In this document: positions 28,209-37,727 of the stretch, piece by piece
Layout: the number at the start of each line of letters is the position of its first letter
Numbering within the stretch: position 1 is the stretch's first letter
Assembly: GCA_017644005.1 (NCBI GenBank)
Contig: JAEPMJ010000002.1
Location: 372,001 to 436,000 of the forward strand
From: Rhizobiaceae bacterium
Lineage (GTDB): Bacteria; Pseudomonadota; Alphaproteobacteria; Rhizobiales; Rhizobiaceae
DNA length: 64,000 bases
Direction of reading: 5' to 3'
Notes under the pieces: generated by a model
Told to the model about the DNA's origin: nothing
The model's database searches: none
The model's input: only the letters and a program-made list of their open reading frames with translations
Program-made: the position numbers and the translations under genes

Positions 28209-31200
28209 CTACCGCCCCGGCCGACCGCTCTTCTTAGACCGTCTTGCCGCCCGCCGTTCGTCCGCCGGGTCTTCATAAGAACCGATACCCGGCCGGTGGC
28301 GGCGCACGTAACCACCATCTTCACCGCCTTCTTTCGAAGCTGGCTTGGCAGGTTTGCGCCCTTCCACCGGCTTCTCGGTCCGGCCGACGGTCATTTCGTC
28401 GAGTGTGTTTCGGCGAAAGAGCGATTTGCCGTCGTCCGGCGTGCCGTAGTCGGGCCGGTGCGCCTGGCGATGATCCTGCTTGCGGAAGAGCGACGTATCG
28501 CCGTCCTTCTTGCCGAGCGGAACGGCATGATCGCCTGACGTGCCCATCTCGTCGAGATGCGGCTTGCGGAACATGTTCGGCCGCGCAGCTTTTGCCGCCT
28601 CTTCCGCGGCCCGCGCCTCCTCGCGCTGGCGGATGCGCTCCTGATCCTCCACCGTGCGGTGCCGCTGCCGGCCCTTGTTGTGCCTGCCCTTTTCGCGACC
28701 GGATGCAGGTGACTGCAGTTCGACTTCGCGCGCCAGCGGATCGTCGGAGATTGCCAGTTCGGTCTCGCGCAGACGCTTGGCTTCATCGCGCAGCCGCGCA
28801 GCGCGCTCGAAATCGAGATCAGCGGCCGCGTCGCGCATCTCTTTCTCCAGATATTCCAGATGCGCCTTGAGATTGTTGCCGACCATGGCACCGGCGTCCT
28901 TGGCACGGCCGGAAATGTCTGCCCGCACATGGTCGCGCTCGTAAACCGAGTCCAGAATGTCGGCGATGTTCTTTTTCACGCTTTCCGGCGTGATGCCGTG
29001 TTCGGCATTGTATTCGAGCTGCTTCTCGCGCCTTCGCTCCGTTTCCGCCATGGCGCGTTCCATCGAGCCCGTGACGGTGTCGGCGTAGAGGATCACCTTG
29101 CCGTCCACATTACGGGCCGCGCGCCCGATCGTCTGGATGAGCGAGGTCTCGGAGCGCAGGAAACCTTCCTTGTCGGCGTCGAGGATCGCAACGAAAGCAC
29201 ACTCGGGAATGTCGAGGCCTTCGCGCAGAAGATTGATGCCGACCAGCACATCGAATGCGCCCAGCCGCAGATCCCGGATGATCTCGATGCGCTCCAGCGT
29301 GTCGATATCGGAATGCATGTAGCGAACGCGAATGCCCTGCTCGTGCAGATATTCCGTCAGGTCCTCCGCCATGCGCTTGGTAAGCACCGTGACCAGTGTC
29401 CGATAGCCCTTCGCCGTCGTTTCGCGGATTTCGCCCAGCACATCGTCAACCTGGCTCTTCGCCGGGCGGATTTCGACGGGTGGATCGATCAGCCCGGTCG
29501 GGCGGATCACCTGCTCGGCGAACACACCGCCGGCCTGCTCCATCTCCCAGTTTCCGGGCGTGGCCGACACCGCGACGGTGGACGGGCGCATCGCATCCCA
29601 CTCCTCGAAGCGCAACGGCCGGTTGTCCATGCATGACGGCAGCCGGAAACCATATTCGGCCAGCGTCGCCTTTCGCCTGAAGTCACCGTGATACATGCCG
29701 CCGATCTGCGGGATCGTGACGTGGCTTTCGTCGACGAAGACCAGCGCGTTGTCGGGAATGTACTCGAACAGCGTCGGTGGCGGCTCGCCGGGTTTGCGGC
29801 CGGTAAGATACCGCGAATAATTCTCGATGCCGGCGCAGGAGCCGGTCGCCTCCAGCATCTCCAGGTCGAAGCGTGTGCGCTGCTCCAGCCGCTGCGCTTC
29901 CAGCAGCCGCCCGGCGCGCTCCAGCTCCACCAGCCGGTGCTTGAGCTCCTCCTTGATCGAGCGCGTCGCCTGCGCCAGCGTCGGCTTCGGCGTCACATAA
30001 TGCGAGTTCGCGTAGATCTTCACCGATTTGAGGTCGGCCGTCTTCTGCCCCGTCAGCGGGTCGAATTCGGTGATCGTCTCGATCTCGTCACCGAACATGG
30101 AGATCCGCCACGCGCGGTCTTCAAGGTGGGCCGGAAATATCTCGATCGTATCGCCGCGCACCCGGAACGAGCCGCGCACGAAATTCAAATCCTGGCGCTT
30201 GTATTGCTGGGCCACGAGATCGGCGAGCAGCTGGCGCTGGTCGAGCCTGTCGCCGATCTGCATCTGGAAGGTCATCGCCGTATAGGTTTCGACCGAGCCG
30301 ATGCCGTAGATGCAGGATACGGAGGCCACGATCACGACATCGTCGCGCTCCAGCAGCGCGCGCGTGGCCGAGTGGCGCATGCGGTCGATCTGCTCGTTGA
30401 TCGACGATTCCTTCTCGATATAGGTGTCCGTCCGCGGCACATAGGCCTCGGGCTGGTAGTAGTCGTAATAGGAAACGAAATACTCGACGGCGTTGTTCGG
30501 GAAGAACGATTTGAACTCGCCATAAAGCTGAGCGGCGAGCGTCTTGTTCGGCGCCAGGATCAGCGCCGGCCGCTGCGTCTCCTCGATCACCTTGGCCATC
30601 GTGAAGGTCTTGCCTGACCCGGTTACGCCGAGCAGCACCTGCGTGCGCTCGTTCTCCGCAGCGCCCTCGACCAGATCGCGGATCGCTGTCGGCTGATCAC
30701 CCGACGGCTTGAATTCCGTCTCCATTTTCAAGGCGATACCGCCTTCGGATTTCTCCGGGCGCTCTGGCCGGTGCGGTACCCAGGCATCCTGCTTGACGTT
30801 CGGATCACCGCCTTCGATCAGTCGCGAAAGCGCGGCAACGGTTGCGGTGATACCGGACGACGAAATCGTCTCCGCGTCCTCCAGGCTGACATCGAGACCG
30901 GCGATCGGATTGAGGCCGGCAGCCGCGCGCTCGCGCGGGCTGGCCGCACCACCCATCGAGGTGCCGCGCGCCGTTTTGGTCGGCGCGGAGGAACGGGGTG
31001 GTATTTTGCGTGATTTACCCTCCCCTTGATGGGCAGGGTCGGACCGCAGGTCCGGGGTGGCGTGGCCACCATCCCCTCCCGCGATGCCGTTATCTTGTTC
31101 CGGATCGCGACCGCCCTCATCCTGGGGGAGGCGGGAGCTTGCCTGCAAATCGGCCTCGTCCGCGATCTGTTTCGCCCAGCTGCTGACACTACCGGTCACC

Positions 31201-31355
31201 GGCTCGCCCGTCAGCTCTCGCTGCGGCGTCTCGGAAAACCCCTTGCGCTCGAGCGGCTCCGAGGCGTCCATATAATCCGTCAACGGGCTGCCACGGCGGC
31301 GCGGGGTGTGGTCGGCCGCCTTGTCGGCGGAGGTCTTTTTCGGGGTTCGGGCCAT
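28209..31355 (-). CDS. uvrB: Excinuclease ABC subunit B with extended termini
   Basis: UvrB is the damage-verifying helicase of nucleotide excision repair. The core spans residues 212-890: P-loop [11 protein letters not shown] at 243-253, the beta-hairpin region [21 protein letters not shown], the Walker B-type VFVDESHV, helicase motif [12 protein letters not shown], and the UvrC-binding UVR motif near 850-885. The 1048-residue chain is much longer than E. coli UvrB (673). A disordered N-terminal extension of about 210 residues is typical of rhizobia, as is a basic C-terminal tail. Residues about 80-119 look like a translated palindromic repeat. No GTTC-N7-GTTC SOS box is visible in the 100 bp upstream. 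Confidence 0.97.
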   Translation of the reverse strand: MARTPKKTSADKAADHTPRRRGSPLTDYMDASEPLERKGFSETPQRELTGEPVTGSVSSWAKQIADEADLQASSRLPQDEGGRDPEQDNGIAGGDGGHATPDLRSDPAHQGEGKSRKIPPRSSAPTKTARGTSMGGAASPRERAAAGLNPIAGLDVSLEDAETISSSGITATVAALSRLIEGGDPNVKQDAWVPHRPERPEKSEGGIALKMETEFKPSGDQPTAIRDLVEGAAENERTQVLLGVTGSGKTFTMAKVIEETQRPALILAPNKTLAAQLYGEFKSFFPNNAVEYFVSYYDYYQPEAYVPRTDTYIEKESSINEQIDRMRHSATRALLERDDVVIVASVSCIYGIGSVETYTAMTFQMQIGDRLDQRQLLADLVAQQYKRQDLNFVRGSFRVRGDTIEIFPAHLEDRAWRISMFGDEIETITEFDPLTGQKTADLKSVKIYANSHYVTPKPTLAQATRSIKEELKHRLVELERAGRLLEAQRLEQRTRFDLEMLEATGSCAGIENYSRYLTGRKPGEPPPTLFEYIPDNALVFVDESHVTIPQIGGMYHGDFRRKATLAEYGFRLPSCMDNRPLRFEEWDAMRPSTVAVSATPGNWEMEQAGGVFAEQVIRPTGLIDPPVEIRPAKSQVDDVLGEIRETTAKGYRTLVTVLTKRMAEDLTEYLHEQGIRVRYMHSDIDTLERIEIIRDLRLGAFDVLVGINLLREGLDIPECAFVAILDADKEGFLRSETSLIQTIGRAARNVDGKVILYADTVTGSMERAMAETERRREKQLEYNAEHGITPESVKKNIADILDSVYERDHVRADISGRAKDAGAMVGNNLKAHLEYLEKEMRDAAADLDFERAARLRDEAKRLRETELAISDDPLAREVELQSPASGREKGRHNKGRQRHRTVEDQERIRQREEARAAEEAAKAARPNMFRKPHLDEMGTSGDHAVPLGKKDGDTSLFRKQDHRQAHRPDYGTPDDGKSLFRRNTLDEMTVGRTEKPVEGRKPAKPASKEGGEDGGYVRRHRPGIGSYEDPADERRAARRSKKSGRPGR
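30996..31118. repeat. Palindromic intergenic-type repeat inserted in frame within uvrB
   Basis: The core 31017-31077 has back-to-back hairpins: ACCCTCCCC pairs with TGGGCAGGGT (one mismatch), GGACC with GGTCC (31041-31045 / 31049-31053), and GTGGCCAC is self-complementary. This CCTCCCCTT...GGACCG..GGTCCGGGGTGG arrangement is a repeat class I associate with intergenic regions of Mesorhizobium and relatives. Here it is read through as [17 protein letters not shown] in the disordered N-terminal part of UvrB. The boundaries given are approximate, set by where the protein stops looking like other rhizobial UvrB extensions. Confidence 0.6.
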
Positions 31356-31457
31356 GCTGCCAATATGGTCAGAGTCAGAAGCGAAGAAAAGACCGCACGG
31401 CGCATTCGCGACGGCACACCACCGGCTACTGACAGTGGGTTGTCAGGAAGTTGTACG

Positions 31458-31928
31458 CTACCCGGCCTTCACCAGCACGGCGCTGTCGAAAGTCAGCACG
31501 GGCGTTCCCTCCTGATTATGCGCCTCGCAGCGGATGGTGAGGATACGCCAGCCGGGTCGTGTGTTCATCGCGCGATGGCTGAGCGCGGTGCGTGTGAAGG
31601 TAATTGTGTCGCCGACATAGACCGGCCGCAGCCACTTCAGATCGGTGAAGCCCGGCGATGGTCCGAATTCCGGCCGCGGACCGGGGCCGTTCCATGGCCG
31701 CGCGTCCATATCCTCGCGCTTCATCAGATTGTAACGCATCCACATCGAGGCCGTGTGCCAGCCAGAAGCGCACAATCGCCCGAAGACGCTGCTCTCGGCC
31801 TCCGCCTCGTCGGTATGGAACGGCTGCGGATCAAATTTGCGCGCAAATTCCTTGATCTCGTCCGGCTCGAATGTATGCGAGCCGAGCGTAATCGTCGTTC
31901 CCAATGCGAAGAAGTCGTCGAGGCTCAT
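31458..31928 (-). CDS. MaoC-family hot-dog dehydratase
   Basis: This 156-residue single hot-dog domain protein has the MaoC hydratase signature: FARKFDPQPFHTDEAEAESSVFGRLCASGWHT (about 28-59) provides the Asp/His pair of the (R)-specific enoyl-CoA hydratase active site, and WLRPVYVGDTITFTRT follows. It overlaps the upstream MaoC gene by 4 bp (ATGA), so two related subunits are co-translated, as in heteromeric hydratases. The CoA substrate is unknown. The next gene is uvrB, 102 bp on, probably separately transcribed. Confidence 0.9.
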   Translation of the reverse strand: MSLDDFFALGTTITLGSHTFEPDEIKEFARKFDPQPFHTDEAEAESSVFGRLCASGWHTASMWMRYNLMKREDMDARPWNGPGPRPEFGPSPGFTDLKWLRPVYVGDTITFTRTALSHRAMNTRPGWRILTIRCEAHNQEGTPVLTFDSAVLVKAG

Positions 31929-32386
31929 CGAACCGCCTCCCGCTTCAGGAACATGCCCGTATTTTCCAGCTCCAGTACAACCTCACCGCGCTGGTTGAGC
32001 AATTCGTGGCGGCAGGTGATCAGGCCAAGGTTCGGGCGCGACGACGATTCCCGTTTCGCCACCACTGTCGAGCGCCCGATGAGAACATCGCCGGCAAGCA
32101 CCGGCTTTTTCCAGCGCGTATAGGCAACGCCTGGCGCCCCCTGCGAGGTCGAATCGAGCAGGAATCCGTCGCACATCATGCGCATGAACATGCAGCACGT
32201 ATGCCAGCCCGAGGCAGCCAGCCCGCCCAGTATGCTGTCCTTGCCTGCGTCCTCGTCGAGATGCATCGGCTGTGCATCGAATTGCGAAGCGAATTCGATA
32301 ATCTCCTCGGCGGTTACGGTTTTCGACCCAAGGTCGAGCACCCTGCCTTCTTCGAAATCCTCGAACGCCCATTTTTTTCCAGTCAT
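31925..32386 (-). CDS. MaoC-family hot-dog dehydratase, upstream paralogue
   Basis: This 153-residue hot-dog protein is homologous to its downstream neighbour. It carries FASQFDAQPMHLDEDAGKDSILGGLAASGWHTCCMFMR with the same Asp..His catalytic spacing, and WKKPVLAGDVLIGRS. The ATG at 32386 has AGGA at 8-nt spacing; an upstream TTG in frame is less likely. The 4-bp overlap with the next gene implies balanced expression, consistent with a heterodimer or two steps of one acyl-CoA pathway. No acyl-CoA ligase, thiolase or dehydrogenase is adjacent, so the pathway is not identified. Confidence 0.9.
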   Translation of the reverse strand: MTGKKWAFEDFEEGRVLDLGSKTVTAEEIIEFASQFDAQPMHLDEDAGKDSILGGLAASGWHTCCMFMRMMCDGFLLDSTSQGAPGVAYTRWKKPVLAGDVLIGRSTVVAKRESSSRPNLGLITCRHELLNQRGEVVLELENTGMFLKREAVR

Positions 32387-32486
32387 CGACGAATCCTGTT
32401 CATGCCTGAACAATCATTGCCTTCTGCGAAGGCAATGACAATTCCCCTCGAGGTTATTGGACCGATGCTTTAGCGATCCTGGCAGG

Positions 32487-33113
32487 TCAGCTGCCAAGAT
32501 TGAAAATGAAGAAAGCCGGCACTGCGACATAGAGCGCAAGCGCCACAAGCAACGCAGCACGCAGCAGCCAGGATTTGTATCGGCGGAAGAGCACGATAAC
32601 GAGTGCCACTCCGACCAGCGCCTCAAACAGCCCGAACAGGTCGCCGTAGTGATTGCCGTCCCAATAGGATACCGGCGAGCGAAACCGCCATTCGGTGAAC
32701 GGCCACAAATGCATGTGCGCATCATCGCGGTGGCAAAGAAAATCGATCACCGAGTGGAGCAGGGCCGACGCAGAAAAGGCAAACACAAGCGGCAGCGCAC
32801 CCGCACGACCGGCCAGCATGACGTCATGGTTGCCGGGATTGCGTTGGCGACGGGTCAGAACGCCAGAGAGGATGGCGAGCCCGCCCCATATCCAGAATGA
32901 ATGTCCGAGCCCGTTGGCGACCTGCCACCAGTGTTCCCAGTAGATTTCACGGAAGATCTGGTTCAACGAATAGCCGCTCATCCGCAACACGGCGATAATC
33001 GCGAACATTGGAACGTCAGGCACGAATCCGCCGGCCGCGACCGCCCATGCAAGCCTGGGCATCGGCTTGCCGAAGAGCGCAACCCCCATAATGACGTGCG
33101 TCTGGCTGTTCAT
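32487..33113 (-). CDS. Membrane-bound metal-dependent hydrolase-like protein
   Basis: This 208-residue protein has about five membrane segments and conserved His/Asp positions: THVIMGVALFG at residues 5-15, GFVPDVPMF at 29-37, GLGHSFWIWG near 70, and LLHSVIDFLCHRDDAHMHLWPFTEWRF near 118-144. This layout fits the DUF457/YdjM-type inner-membrane metal-dependent hydrolases. The reaction is unknown. It starts at a clean ATG and lies 100 bp upstream of the MaoC pair on the same strand. Confidence 0.78.
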   Translation of the reverse strand: MNSQTHVIMGVALFGKPMPRLAWAVAAGGFVPDVPMFAIIAVLRMSGYSLNQIFREIYWEHWWQVANGLGHSFWIWGGLAILSGVLTRRQRNPGNHDVMLAGRAGALPLVFAFSASALLHSVIDFLCHRDDAHMHLWPFTEWRFRSPVSYWDGNHYGDLFGLFEALVGVALVIVLFRRYKSWLLRAALLVALALYVAVPAFFIFNLGS

Positions 33114-33576
33114 AGGTCGGACAGTAGCGTCGAAGACCCGGCAGACAACCGAATTCGCGATCGGGATGTCTCAAGCGCCCCGATCATGTTTCAGCTTCAT
33201 CACGGTAAACGCCCGCGCATGCCGGCGCGTGAGGCGCAACTACGAGCGTCGCTCTTCAGCGGACTTCATGATGGCGGAGCAAAGCGCACCGGCCGCTTCT
33301 TCGTCCCATTCTCATGCTCTGCTGTGAGGTGGGGCTTGTCGCGCGAGCCATTGCGCGTTGTCGCCGAAGTCACAAATGGCGGCACCCGCATGAGAGGATG
33401 GCAGAGATGAAGGAAGGGCTCGCCCGCATGAAAGCCGAGGGCAAGGCAATCATCATCGACTGACCCTTGCGGCGCCCTGGCGCGGCATTGCGGCCCGCCG
33501 CGAGCTGTCTTGGCGGCTTGCGGAGCATCCCGGATATGCCTATGCCGTCGATATCGAACTGCGGGGTGCCAATCCC
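33114..33576. other. Non-coding stretch between divergent genes
   Basis: These 463 bp separate the membrane hydrolase-like gene and the DUF599 gene. A short frame (MKEGLARMKAEGKAIIID, ending at TGA near 33463) follows a GGATGGCAGAG sequence but is too short to call. I see no clear promoter, repeat or RNA gene; it may be the remains of a lost gene. Confidence 0.4.
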
Positions 33577-34269
33577 ATGACCAAGCTGCTCGCCCTGGAA
33601 CTTTCCGACCTCGCCGCGCTCGGCTTCTTTGTGATCGTCTGGCTTACGCTGGAAATCACGGTCAACCATTCGCCGCTTCGCTACCGCTCGCTATCGGGGT
33701 TGATGGCCCGCCGGCGGCGCGAATGGATGCTGGTACTGGCCGAGCGCGAAATACGCATCGTCGACGCCACTATCCTGGCCGGGCTGCAGCAGGGCGCGGC
33801 CTATTTCGGCACCGCTTCCATGCTGGCGATCGGCGGCTGCTTTGCCGCACTCGGCGCCACCGAAGAGGCTCTGCGTCTGTTTGAAGACATTCCGGTCATC
33901 GACGCCATCAGCCGGGTCGTCTTCGAACTGAAGCTCGCCGGCCTGACACTGATTTTCGTCTACGCGTTCTTCAAGTTCGGCTGGTCATACCGGCTCTTCA
34001 ACTATTGTTCGATTCTGATGGGCGCGGTTCAGCAGCCTGAGGACGCTGACCGCGAAACAAGGATCAAGCAGGCCTTGCGGGCCGGTGAAATGAACACGAT
34101 CGCCGGCAAGCATTTCACTGCGGGACAGCGCAGTCTGTTCATGGCGCTTGCCTATCTTGGCTGGTTTGCCGGACCTGCGGTACTTGCTGTAACGACCACA
34201 GCGGTCGCGGCCGTACTCATCCGGCGCCAGTTCTTTTCCAACGCACGCCGGCTTTTGCTCGAGGATTGA
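33577..34269 (+). CDS. DUF599-family membrane protein
   Basis: This 230-residue inner-membrane protein has four or five hydrophobic segments (about 8-28, 70-95, 118-140, 190-218). Family hallmarks of DUF599 are visible in LTLEITVNHSPLRYRSLSGLMARRRREWM (about 24-52), AFFKFGWSYRLFNYCSILMGAVQ (about 130-152) and NTIAGKHFTAGQRSLFMALAYLGWF (about 173-197). No function is established. The ATG at 33577 is used; GGGG is somewhat far upstream. It is convergent with ychF, 16 bp away. Confidence 0.88.
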   Translation: MTKLLALELSDLAALGFFVIVWLTLEITVNHSPLRYRSLSGLMARRRREWMLVLAEREIRIVDATILAGLQQGAAYFGTASMLAIGGCFAALGATEEALRLFEDIPVIDAISRVVFELKLAGLTLIFVYAFFKFGWSYRLFNYCSILMGAVQQPEDADRETRIKQALRAGEMNTIAGKHFTAGQRSLFMALAYLGWFAGPAVLAVTTTAVAAVLIRRQFFSNARRLLLED

Positions 34270-34285
34270 GTTCCGCCTGTGCGGC

Positions 34286-35389
34286 TCAGGTATTGAACTT
34301 GAACAGCATCACGTCGCCGTCCTGGACGACATATTCCTTGCCTTCGTCGCGCGCCTTGCCCGCTTCCTTGGCCGGAACCTCCCCGCCGAGGCCGACATAA
34401 TCGTCATAGGCGATGGTCTGTGCGCGAATGAAGCCGCGTTCGAAATCGGTGTGGATCACGCCGGCGGCCTGCGGTGCCTTGGCGCCCTTGTGAACGGTCC
34501 AGGCGCGTGACTCCTTGGGACCGGCGGTAAAGAAGGTGATCAGTTCGAGCAGCGCGTAGCCCTCACGGATCAGCCGGTCGAGGCCGGGTTCCTCCAGTCC
34601 CATTGCATCGAGATATTCACGCGCCTCCGCTTCGTCGAGCTGCGCGACTTCAGCCTCGATAGCAGCTGAAATGACGACGGTGCGCGCGCCCTGCCCGGCC
34701 GCCATTGCATCCACGGCCTTTGTATGCGCATTGCCTTCCGCCGCATCTGCCTCCGCCACGTTGCACACATAAAGCACCGGCTTCGAGGTCAGCAGATTGA
34801 GCCGCTGCAGAATGCGCAGGTCTTCCGCCGCGATACCGTCAAGCAGCATGCGCACCGGCTTGCCGTCCTGCAGCAGCGCCAGCGCCTTTTCCATCATCGG
34901 CAAAACAGTGATTGCTTCCTTGTCCTTGCCGGTTGCACGCTTGCGGGTCTGGTCGGTTCGCCGCTCGAGGCTCTCCAGATCGGCGAGCATCAGCTCCGTT
35001 TCGACCGTTTCGGCATCTGCTACCGGGTCGATGCGACCCTCGACATGAGTGATATCGTCATCCTCGAAACAGCGCAGCACATGCACGATGGCATCAACTT
35101 CGCGAATATTGGCCAGAAACTGGTTGCCTAGCCCCTCGCCTTTCGATGCGCCGCGCACAAGGCCGGCAATGTCAACGAACGAAATGCGGGTCGGGATTAC
35201 CTCTTTCGACTTGGCAATCGCAGCGATCTTTCCGAGCCGCGGGTCCGGCACCGCCACTTCGCCTGTGTTCGGCTCGATGGTGCAGAACGGGTAGTTGGCG
35301 GCTTGAGCCGCCGCCGTCTTGGTCAGCGCGTTGAACAGCGTCGATTTGCCGACATTCGGCAAGCCGACGATACCGCATTTGAAACCCAT
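34286..35389 (-). CDS. ychF: Redox-regulated ATPase/GTPase YchF (OLA1 family)
   Basis: YchF is a universally conserved Obg-related P-loop NTPase that binds ribosomes and prefers ATP. The 367-residue chain has G1 GLPNVGKST at 9-17, G3 DIAGLVRGA near 70, and the atypical G4 NVAE (YVCNVAEAD near 210), which replaces NKxD and explains the ATP preference. A coiled-coil insertion and C-terminal TGS domain (TFFTAGPKESRAWTV onward) are intact. A CTTGAC-type promoter sits about 40-65 bp upstream. Confidence 0.97.
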   Translation of the reverse strand: MGFKCGIVGLPNVGKSTLFNALTKTAAAQAANYPFCTIEPNTGEVAVPDPRLGKIAAIAKSKEVIPTRISFVDIAGLVRGASKGEGLGNQFLANIREVDAIVHVLRCFEDDDITHVEGRIDPVADAETVETELMLADLESLERRTDQTRKRATGKDKEAITVLPMMEKALALLQDGKPVRMLLDGIAAEDLRILQRLNLLTSKPVLYVCNVAEADAAEGNAHTKAVDAMAAGQGARTVVISAAIEAEVAQLDEAEAREYLDAMGLEEPGLDRLIREGYALLELITFFTAGPKESRAWTVHKGAKAPQAAGVIHTDFERGFIRAQTIAYDDYVGLGGEVPAKEAGKARDEGKEYVVQDGDVMLFKFNT

Positions 35390-35430
35390 GATCGTTCAGT
35401 CCTGAGGGGAAGTGGTGAATTGACCCGGCG

Positions 35431-35459
35431 TATGGGCGAATGGGTCCATGATCGTCAAG
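35431..35459 (-). promoter_or_regulatory. Candidate ychF promoter
   Basis: CTTGAC (35459-35454), a 17-nt spacer and CCCATA (35436-35431) on the minus strand. The -35 is a perfect rhizobial consensus and the -10 is weak. It lies just after a possible 39-residue frame. Confidence 0.42.
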
Positions 35460-35481
35460 CGTTTGCCGCGTCGCAGTTCGA

Positions 35482-35601
35482 TCAAATGGCCGTTTTCGTC
35501 TCTTCAGAGAGAAAATACGCGCAGCCGAGCTCGATCGCCGAGGCAAGCAGCAGATAGTTCCACCAGGCGACACGCACCAGCAGGGCGAGTTCGTCGTCCA
35601 T
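35482..35601 (-). CDS. Possible 39-residue single-span membrane protein
   Basis: In the 327-bp gap between pth and ychF there is an ATG-to-TGA frame encoding MDDELALLVRVAWWNYLL followed by a hydrophobic stretch to CAYFLSEETKTAI. It looks like a small membrane protein with one helix (residues 6-30), acidic at both ends. No strong ribosome-binding site is visible, so it is tentative. The alternative start in another frame (MNRHDLDGR...) gives an unconvincing Arg-rich peptide. Confidence 0.35.
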   Translation of the reverse strand: MDDELALLVRVAWWNYLLLASAIELGCAYFLSEETKTAI

Positions 35602-35716
35602 CGAGATCGTGACGGTTCATCGCATCCTCACGGAAGCACGAACTTCGTATTTCCGTGAAACCAGCAAGGGCGCGAGATCTTGCCGGCACCGCTTGCCGAC
35701 CGCTCCGGGAAAAGGG

Positions 35717-36433
35717 CTAGTCCCTGCCGAACAGCTTTTTCAGCATTGCCGCCATTGGCCCGCTTTCCGGTATTTCGACGGCCTGCTTCTTTACCCTCGC
35801 CTGGCTTATGTGACTCTGCCCTTTCGCCGGTGATTTGGCGGATTTCGCCGGCGCTTCCGGCACGCTGCCTTTCACGGCAAGGCTTACCTTGTTCATGAAG
35901 CCGTTGTCGTCACCGGCGACCAGCATCGGCGCGGCATCTGCCATCGCGTCGAGCAGCGGTTCCAGCCAGGCGTGATCGGCCTTTGCAAAATCGCCAAGCA
36001 CATGGCCGTGGACACGTTCCTTTGCGCCGGGGTGGCCGATACCAATCCGCATCCGGCGGTAGTCCTTGCCGCAATGCGCGTCGACCGATTTGATGCCATT
36101 GTGGCCGCCCGCGCCGCCGCCGGTTTTCACCCGCACCTTGCCGGGGGCGAGGTCGAGTTCGTCATAGATGACGATCAGGTCCGCCGGCGCCAGCTTGAAG
36201 AAGCGCAGCGCCTCGCCAACGGCCTGACCGGAATTGTTCATGTAGGTCTGCGGCTTGAGGACAAGCACCTTTTCGCCGCCGAGATTGCCCTCGGCAACCA
36301 GCCCCTGGAATTTCTTCGACCAGGGCGAAAAGGAATGGCGGCGGGCAATTGCGTCCGCCGCCATGAACCCGACATTGTGCCGGTGATCCTGATATTTCTG
36401 GCCGGGATTTCCGAGACCCGCGATAAGTCGCAT
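35717..36433 (-). CDS. pth: Peptidyl-tRNA hydrolase
   Basis: Pth releases peptides from tRNAs that drop off ribosomes. The N-terminal 190 residues are canonical: GLGNPG at 6-11 with the substrate-contact Asn9, catalytic His19 in HRHNVGF, and [13 protein letters not shown] and [12 protein letters not shown] further on. A Lys/Ala/Ser-rich tail of about 45 residues ([17 protein letters not shown]...) extends it to 238 residues, longer than the usual 190-200. It follows rplY by 17 bp, the typical alphaproteobacterial rplY-pth operon. Confidence 0.98.
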   Translation of the reverse strand: MRLIAGLGNPGQKYQDHRHNVGFMAADAIARRHSFSPWSKKFQGLVAEGNLGGEKVLVLKPQTYMNNSGQAVGEALRFFKLAPADLIVIYDELDLAPGKVRVKTGGGAGGHNGIKSVDAHCGKDYRRMRIGIGHPGAKERVHGHVLGDFAKADHAWLEPLLDAMADAAPMLVAGDDNGFMNKVSLAVKGSVPEAPAKSAKSPAKGQSHISQARVKKQAVEIPESGPMAAMLKKLFGRD

Positions 36434-36450
36434 TTGCTCTCCCGAAGGGC

Positions 36451-37119
36451 TTACTCTTCGGTTTCGCCCTCGGCCTCTTCGCCTTCAGTCTCGTCCTCGG
36501 CCTCTTCGTCCGCGTCCTCGTCAGCCGCTTCGTCGTCCTCGCTGCGGAGGCTCGCCGGTGCGGCAACGGTGGCCACGGTGAAGTCGCGATCGGTGATCGT
36601 CGGCTTGACGCCTTCCGGTAGCGCGATCGCCGAAATGTGGACGGAATCGCCGATATCCAGGCCGGTCAGGTCGACAGTGATATACTCGGGAATGGCGGTC
36701 GCCGGCGCCGTGCACTCGACTTCATGGCGGACGATGTTCAGCACGCCGCCACGCTTGATGCCGGGTGACGCCTCTTCGTTCTCGAAATGGACCGGAATAT
36801 TCACGGTCACCACCGACCCCTTGCCGATTCGCAGGAAGTCGACATGCATGGTGAAGTCGCGCACCGGATCGAGCTGATAGTCGCGCGGCAGAACTTGAAT
36901 TTTCTCGCCGTTGACGTCGATCGTGGCCAGCGTGGTCATAAACCCGCCTGCGTTTAGCCTCAGATGGACTTCCTTGTAGGGCAGGGAAATCGAGAGTGGC
37001 GGTTTGTTGTCGCCGTAAATGACGGCGGGTATACGGCCGCTGCGACGCAGTGCCCGGGCGGACCCCTTACCGACCCGATCGCGCGCCTCGGCCTGGAGCT
37101 CGTAGCTCTTCTGGCTCAT
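36451..37119 (-). CDS. rplY: 50S ribosomal protein L25/CTC
   Basis: L25 binds 5S rRNA. This is the long CTC form of 222 residues: the L25 domain (1-95, with [30 protein letters not shown]), then the TL5-type C-terminal beta domain (100-190), and a highly acidic Glu/Asp tail (191-222) of the kind seen in alphaproteobacteria. The ATG at 37119 has AAAGGA at 7-nt spacing. It is transcribed with pth from a strong promoter 130 bp upstream. Confidence 0.97.
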   Translation of the reverse strand: MSQKSYELQAEARDRVGKGSARALRRSGRIPAVIYGDNKPPLSISLPYKEVHLRLNAGGFMTTLATIDVNGEKIQVLPRDYQLDPVRDFTMHVDFLRIGKGSVVTVNIPVHFENEEASPGIKRGGVLNIVRHEVECTAPATAIPEYITVDLTGLDIGDSVHISAIALPEGVKPTITDRDFTVATVAAPASLRSEDDEAADEDADEEAEDETEGEEAEGETEE

Positions 37120-37246
37120 GGCAGTTCCTTTCAAACATAACTGGAGCGTTTTGGGGCAATGGCGCACCCGAAACGTCGAAAGCGGCCGAATTCAGCGGCC
37201 GCCCTCCCCCGCGCTGCCTCCAAGGGTGTCTGCGCAGGTGGCGGCT

Positions 37247-37275
37247 CTATAGCGGAACGCCTTTTCCCGCGCAAG
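37247..37275 (-). promoter_or_regulatory. rplY-pth promoter
   Basis: CTTGCG (37275-37270), exactly 17 nt, then CTATAG (37252-37247): a near-perfect rhizobial sigma-70 promoter. The leader is about 120 nt and includes a 7-bp inverted repeat GCGGCCG/CGGCCGC (about 37180-37200) that could matter for L25 autoregulation. Confidence 0.72.
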
Positions 37276-37374
37276 TTTGCATGCACGCGTGTTTCTGTTC
37301 GGAAAACACTTGCCGTCATTCGCGACGGCCGGAGCAAGGAACATTGCGCTAGGGCGGCGGAGCGCGAATGGAAA

Positions 37375-37623
37375 TCAGAGCGACCAGGGTTCCGGTCTGC
37401 GGTTCCATTCGTACCGGAAATAGTCGCTGACGCCGAGAGCCTCGCGCCGCGTCAAACCTATGTCGCGCAACAGCCGGTCGTCCTTTTTCGCAACGACCGT
37501 CGCCCAGGACGGACCTGCCGGGATCAGGCGTCGCAACGTCCGCCGCATAAACGACCCGTACTTTGCGCGATCTGCCCGCTGGCTCGGCGAACAGTCTCCC
37601 AGATCATCAACAACAATAGTCAT
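37375..37623 (-). CDS. DUF1127-domain small protein
   Basis: This 82-residue protein ends in the DUF1127 motif (DDRLLRDIGLTRREALGVSDYFRYEWNRR, about 52-80), an Arg-rich helical domain. In Agrobacterium, small DUF1127 proteins affect phosphate, motility and RNA turnover; longer ones like this are less studied. The ATG at 37623 has GGAG 8 nt upstream and is preferred; an ATG at 37674 in frame lacks a ribosome-binding site and would almost touch the divergent LysR gene. Confidence 0.78.
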   Translation of the reverse strand: MTIVVDDLGDCSPSQRADRAKYGSFMRRTLRRLIPAGPSWATVVAKKDDRLLRDIGLTRREALGVSDYFRYEWNRRPEPWSL

Positions 37624-37727
37624 CGCACCATCTCCGGCGTCGTCCATCCACACGCTTAGAGAAAGCATTGCCATTTGACTAACGAATTGCGATGATTACC
37701 GTCATTCGCATTTTTAATGGCTATGAG

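Noticed and set aside
31356-31457. SOS (LexA) box sought upstream of uvrB; CTGACA/TGTCAG inverted repeat seen at 31429-31446
   Set aside because: No GTTC-N7-GTTC is present. The 6-bp inverted repeat is short and matches no known operator.
33400-33463. Short frame MKEGLARMKAEGKAIIID in the 33-kb gap
   Set aside because: At 18 residues, with no homology or clear start signal, it is too weak to call a gene.
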